A stretch of DNA of 41,912 bases from an uncultured Lachnospiraceae bacterium (lineage in GTDB: Bacteria > Bacillota > Clostridia > Lachnospirales > Lachnospiraceae): the NCBI GenBank assembly GCA_910576815.1, contig CAJTKA010000027.1:1-41912 (forward strand), given 5' to 3'. A program made the position numbers and the translations under genes. A model generated the notes under the pieces. It saw only the letters and a program-made list of their open reading frames with translations. It was not told the origin of the DNA and ran no database searches. Shown piece after piece: positions 39,706 to 41,912 of the stretch. Within the stretch, counting starts at the first letter, position 1, and every line of letters starts with the position of its first letter.

Positions 39706-41196
39706 ATGGCGGAAGCGCAGAACCAGGATAGTAATCAGCTTTTGAAGGTCAGACGGGAGAAGCTTGCTGCCTTGCAGGAAGCGGGAAAGGATCCCTTTCA
39801 GATCACGAAATACGATGTGACCCATCACAGCCAGGAGATCAGGGACGATTTTGAGGCGCTGGAAGGGAAACAGGTTTCCATTGCGGGCCGCGTGATGAGC
39901 AAGCGCATCATGGGGAAGGCGTCTTTTTGCAATGTGCAGGATCTGCAGGGCGATATGCAGGTCTACGTGGCAAGGGACAGCATCGGCGAGGAGCCTTACG
40001 CTGACTTCAAAAAATATGATGTGGGTGACATCGTTGGGATCGAGGGAGAGGTCTTTAAGACCAAGACAGGCGAGATTTCCGTACATGCGGGAAAAGTGAC
40101 ACTTCTGTCAAAAAGCCTGCAGATCCTGCCTGAAAAGTATCATGGTCTGGTGAATACCGATATCCGCTACCGCCAGCGTTACACAGACCTCATCATGAAT
40201 GAGGAAGTAAAGAAGACCTTTGTGGCGCGCTCAAAGATCATCAGCGCCATCAGACGCTATCTGGATGAGCAGGGTTTTCTGGAAGTGGAGACGCCGATGC
40301 TTGTTGCCAATGCGGGCGGTGCGGCGGCGAGACCCTTCGAGACGCATTACAATGCGCTGGACGAGGATGTGAAACTGCGCATCTCTTTGGAATTATACTT
40401 AAAAAGACTGATCGTGGGCGGCTTGGAGCGCGTCTATGAAATTGGCAGAGTGTTCCGTAACGAGGGGCTGGATGCCAGGCATAATCCAGAATTTACACTG
40501 ATGGAGCTCTACCAGGCCTACACCGATTACAACGGCATGATGGATCTGACTGAGAATATGTTCCGCCATGTGGCCAAGGAGGTCTGCGGCACGACTACGG
40601 TATCTTACGGGGGCGTGGAGATCGATTTGGGCAAACCGTTCGAGCGCATCACCATGGTGGAAGCCGTGAAAAAATATGCGGATGTGGACTTTAATGAAGT
40701 GCCTGACACGGCGGCGGCTAAAAAGCTGGCGGATGAAAAAGGAGTGCACTACGAGGAGCGCCACACCAAGGGAGATATCATCAACCTTTTCTTTGAGGAG
40801 TTCGTGGAGGAGCATCTGGTGCAGCCCACTTTTGTGATGGATCATCCCGTGGAGATTTCACCGCTTACCAAGAGAAAGCCGGACAAGCCGGAGTATGTGG
40901 AGCGGTTTGAGCTGTTCATTACGGCGAGAGAGATGTGCAACGCATACTCTGAGCTCAATGACCCTATCGACCAGCGGGAGCGTTTCAAGGCGCAGGAAGC
41001 GGCACTTGCGGCAGGCGACGAGGAGGCCAACACCACCGATGAAGATTTTATGAACGCGCTGGAGATCGGAATGCCCCCGACGGGCGGTATCGGTTACGGC
41101 ATTGACAGACTGGTGATGTTACTCACCGATTCTCCTGCGATTCGTGATGTGTTATTGTTCCCGACGATGAAAACGCTTGGTGGAAAAGACCAGTAA
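39706..41196 (+). CDS. lysS: Lysyl-tRNA synthetase, class II (LysS)
   Basis: The 496-residue class II enzyme has an N-terminal OB-fold anticodon domain (about 50-150, SIAGRVMSKRIMGKASF) and the catalytic domain. Motif 2 is FRNEGLDARHNPEFTLMELYQAY and motif 3 is GIGYGIDRLVMLLTDSPAIRDVLLFP. Length is normal. AGAAGGGATG precedes the ATG. It closes the greA-lysS unit. The DNA after its stop (41197 onward) is AT-rich and looks element-like. Confidence 0.95.
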   Translation: MAEAQNQDSNQLLKVRREKLAALQEAGKDPFQITKYDVTHHSQEIRDDFEALEGKQVSIAGRVMSKRIMGKASFCNVQDLQGDMQVYVARDSIGEEPYADFKKYDVGDIVGIEGEVFKTKTGEISVHAGKVTLLSKSLQILPEKYHGLVNTDIRYRQRYTDLIMNEEVKKTFVARSKIISAIRRYLDEQGFLEVETPMLVANAGGAAARPFETHYNALDEDVKLRISLELYLKRLIVGGLERVYEIGRVFRNEGLDARHNPEFTLMELYQAYTDYNGMMDLTENMFRHVAKEVCGTTTVSYGGVEIDLGKPFERITMVEAVKKYADVDFNEVPDTAAAKKLADEKGVHYEERHTKGDIINLFFEEFVEEHLVQPTFVMDHPVEISPLTKRKPDKPEYVERFELFITAREMCNAYSELNDPIDQRERFKAQEAALAAGDEEANTTDEDFMNALEIGMPPTGGIGYGIDRLVMLLTDSPAIRDVLLFPTMKTLGGKDQ

Positions 41197-41229
41197 AATC
41201 AAGGGTTTGCGGTACTTGGACTTGTAAAC

Positions 41230-41262
41230 TACAACAAATTTACAACAATTTTACAACGCATA
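41230..41262. repeat. Three tandem 11-bp repeats downstream of lysS
   Basis: TACAACAAATT (41230-41240), TACAACAATTT (41241-41251) and TACAACGCATA (41252-41262) repeat with an exact 11-bp period, one helical turn. They could be arm-type integrase sites at an element end, or, read on the minus strand, a TGTAAA-N5-TGTAAA box of WalR type (41239-41255). There is no gene between 41197 and 41410; besides these repeats and the hairpin below I see only AT-rich DNA. Confidence 0.5.
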
Positions 41263-41326
41263 ATGAAGAATAATAAGCGTTAATGAATAGTTGTACTCAT
41301 AAATCCAATTCAATATTTTGTACGAT

Positions 41327-41371
41327 AAGGACATTTTTCTAAAAGAAAATTTTAGGGAAGTGTCCTTTTGT
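41327..41371. terminator. Hairpin between lysS and the element-like genes
   Basis: AAGGACA (41327-41333) pairs with TGTCCTT (41361-41367), followed by TTG, with CTAAAA and TTTTAG pairing inside. It may end greA-lysS transcription or belong to the element end. Confidence 0.5.
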
Positions 41372-41410
41372 TATGGTCAAAAAACAAAATAGGAAATGGA
41401 GGAAATGAAC

Positions 41411-41872
41411 ATGAGTAGTACAGCGTTAGGAGCAGAGAAAGCGATTATTTTTATCAGCGATGCACATGAAAAATTCTACTACGAAAAATTGAAAGAGGTC
41501 AGGTATCAGGACGTATACCACAAAGCGCTTGTATATTGTCTTGGTATCAGTGATGACACAAGAAGGAACATTTACAGTATCTATGATTTTAAGACAGGCT
41601 GTGTAAAAACGGAGTGCCTACATGAAGGCTGGCAGACCAGCGGGAGCGTGAAAGTAGTCAGGATGGCGTATAACCTTTACTGCAACGGTACGCCGAGTGT
41701 CCTTGATTATGATGATGCGGAGGAACAGGTGGACGAGTGCAGGCTTTATACAGTGGAGGAATTATTCTGCTGTGCCTATGCACCCTATTTTTGGCAGGCG
41801 GTACAGATCAGGTATCCGGAATATGCAACGTATAACCACAATCTGTACGCCATGTTCGGAGGACGGGATTGA
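41411..41872 (+). CDS. DUF6075-like mobile-element protein
   Basis: ATG 41411 is favoured because GGAGG lies seven bases before it; ATGs at 41396 and 41405 overlap or precede that site. The 153-residue protein reads IIFISDAHEKFYYEKLKEVRYQDVYHKALVYCLGI and ends PEYATYNHNLYAMFGG. I recognise this as the DUF6075 family, which occurs in integrative elements of Clostridia; its function is unknown. It is soluble, with several conserved Cys, Tyr and Trp. The stop overlaps the start of the next gene (TGATG). Confidence 0.75.
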   Translation: MSSTALGAEKAIIFISDAHEKFYYEKLKEVRYQDVYHKALVYCLGISDDTRRNIYSIYDFKTGCVKTECLHEGWQTSGSVKVVRMAYNLYCNGTPSVLDYDDAEEQVDECRLYTVEELFCCAYAPYFWQAVQIRYPEYATYNHNLYAMFGGRD

Positions 41873-41912
41873 TGTTAAAAGTCAGGCTTATGGGAACAAA
41901 GAACGATATTAA
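41872..41912 (+). CDS. Start of a further element gene, cut by the window edge
   Basis: ATG 41872 overlaps the previous stop and opens MLKVRLMGTKNDI, still open at the window end. The start resembles DUF3970-type small proteins of conjugative elements, but 13 residues are too few to be sure. Confidence 0.45.
   Translation, partial: MLKVRLMGTKNDI

Noticed and set aside
1..41912. CRISPR arrays, rRNA and tRNA genes
   Set aside because: Read through for regularly spaced repeats and tRNA-like cloverleaves with GGTTCGA loops; none was convincing.

Overview
The window reads as a chromosomal segment of a Lachnospiraceae-type member of the Clostridia (Bacillota). Supporting signs are purine-rich Shine-Dalgarno sites, TTGACA-N17-TATAAT promoters, a SAM-I riboswitch before metK, a class A-type pfkA/dnaE/greA-lysS core set, and several small proteins typical of Lachnospiraceae (DUF6145-like, DUF6075-like, an 88-residue conserved protein). 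No rRNA, tRNA or CRISPR array was seen.

Layout. 1-2.7 kb is a scar of an integrative/conjugative element: minus-strand pieces of a relaxase, a DUF3847-like protein, a winged-helix regulator and a large serine recombinase. They abut a truncated AraC-type regulator and a frameshifted, truncated MATE transporter. 2.7-10.1 kb holds a hemolysin III protein, a cytosolic NodB-type deacetylase, a GT-C-like membrane protein, a small alarmone synthetase, a tail-anchored coiled-coil protein and a LysM-G5-M23 cell-wall peptidase. 10.2-13.1 kb is murA and riboswitch-controlled metK. 13.2-19.7 kb looks like one signalling operon: secreted Ig-like protein, FecR-domain membrane protein, CHASE2 adenylate cyclase, TIM-barrel isomerase, GAF-HD-GYP phosphodiesterase. 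19.7-22.9 kb is a run of genes that keep their 5' and 3' ends but lack their middles: a P-loop-less ATPase, a response regulator, a histidine kinase and an ABC permease, with an ABC ATPase that has lost its start codon. 22.9-24.9 kb is a GT-C glycosyltransferase plus a small membrane protein. 24.9-41.2 kb is housekeeping: dnaE, pfkA, a TrmH-type rRNA methylase, proC, a SleB-like hydrolase with a WalR-type box, NfeD/SPFH, argF, birA, dusB, greA, lysS. From about 41.2 kb a second mobile-element-like segment begins (tandem 11-bp repeats, DUF6075-like gene).

The most unusual points are these. (1) Two families of intergenic palindromic repeats keep their loops while their stems change with compensation; the best pair lies at 7441-7568 and 11788-11913, in opposite orientation. 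(2) A cAMP/c-di-GMP signalling operon whose HD-GYP protein carries a roughly 90-residue insertion. (3) A cluster of collapsed genes, mostly with the reading frame kept across the loss. (4) A perfect WalR-type box before a cell-wall hydrolase gene.

All family names come from reading motifs by eye; no database search was run.
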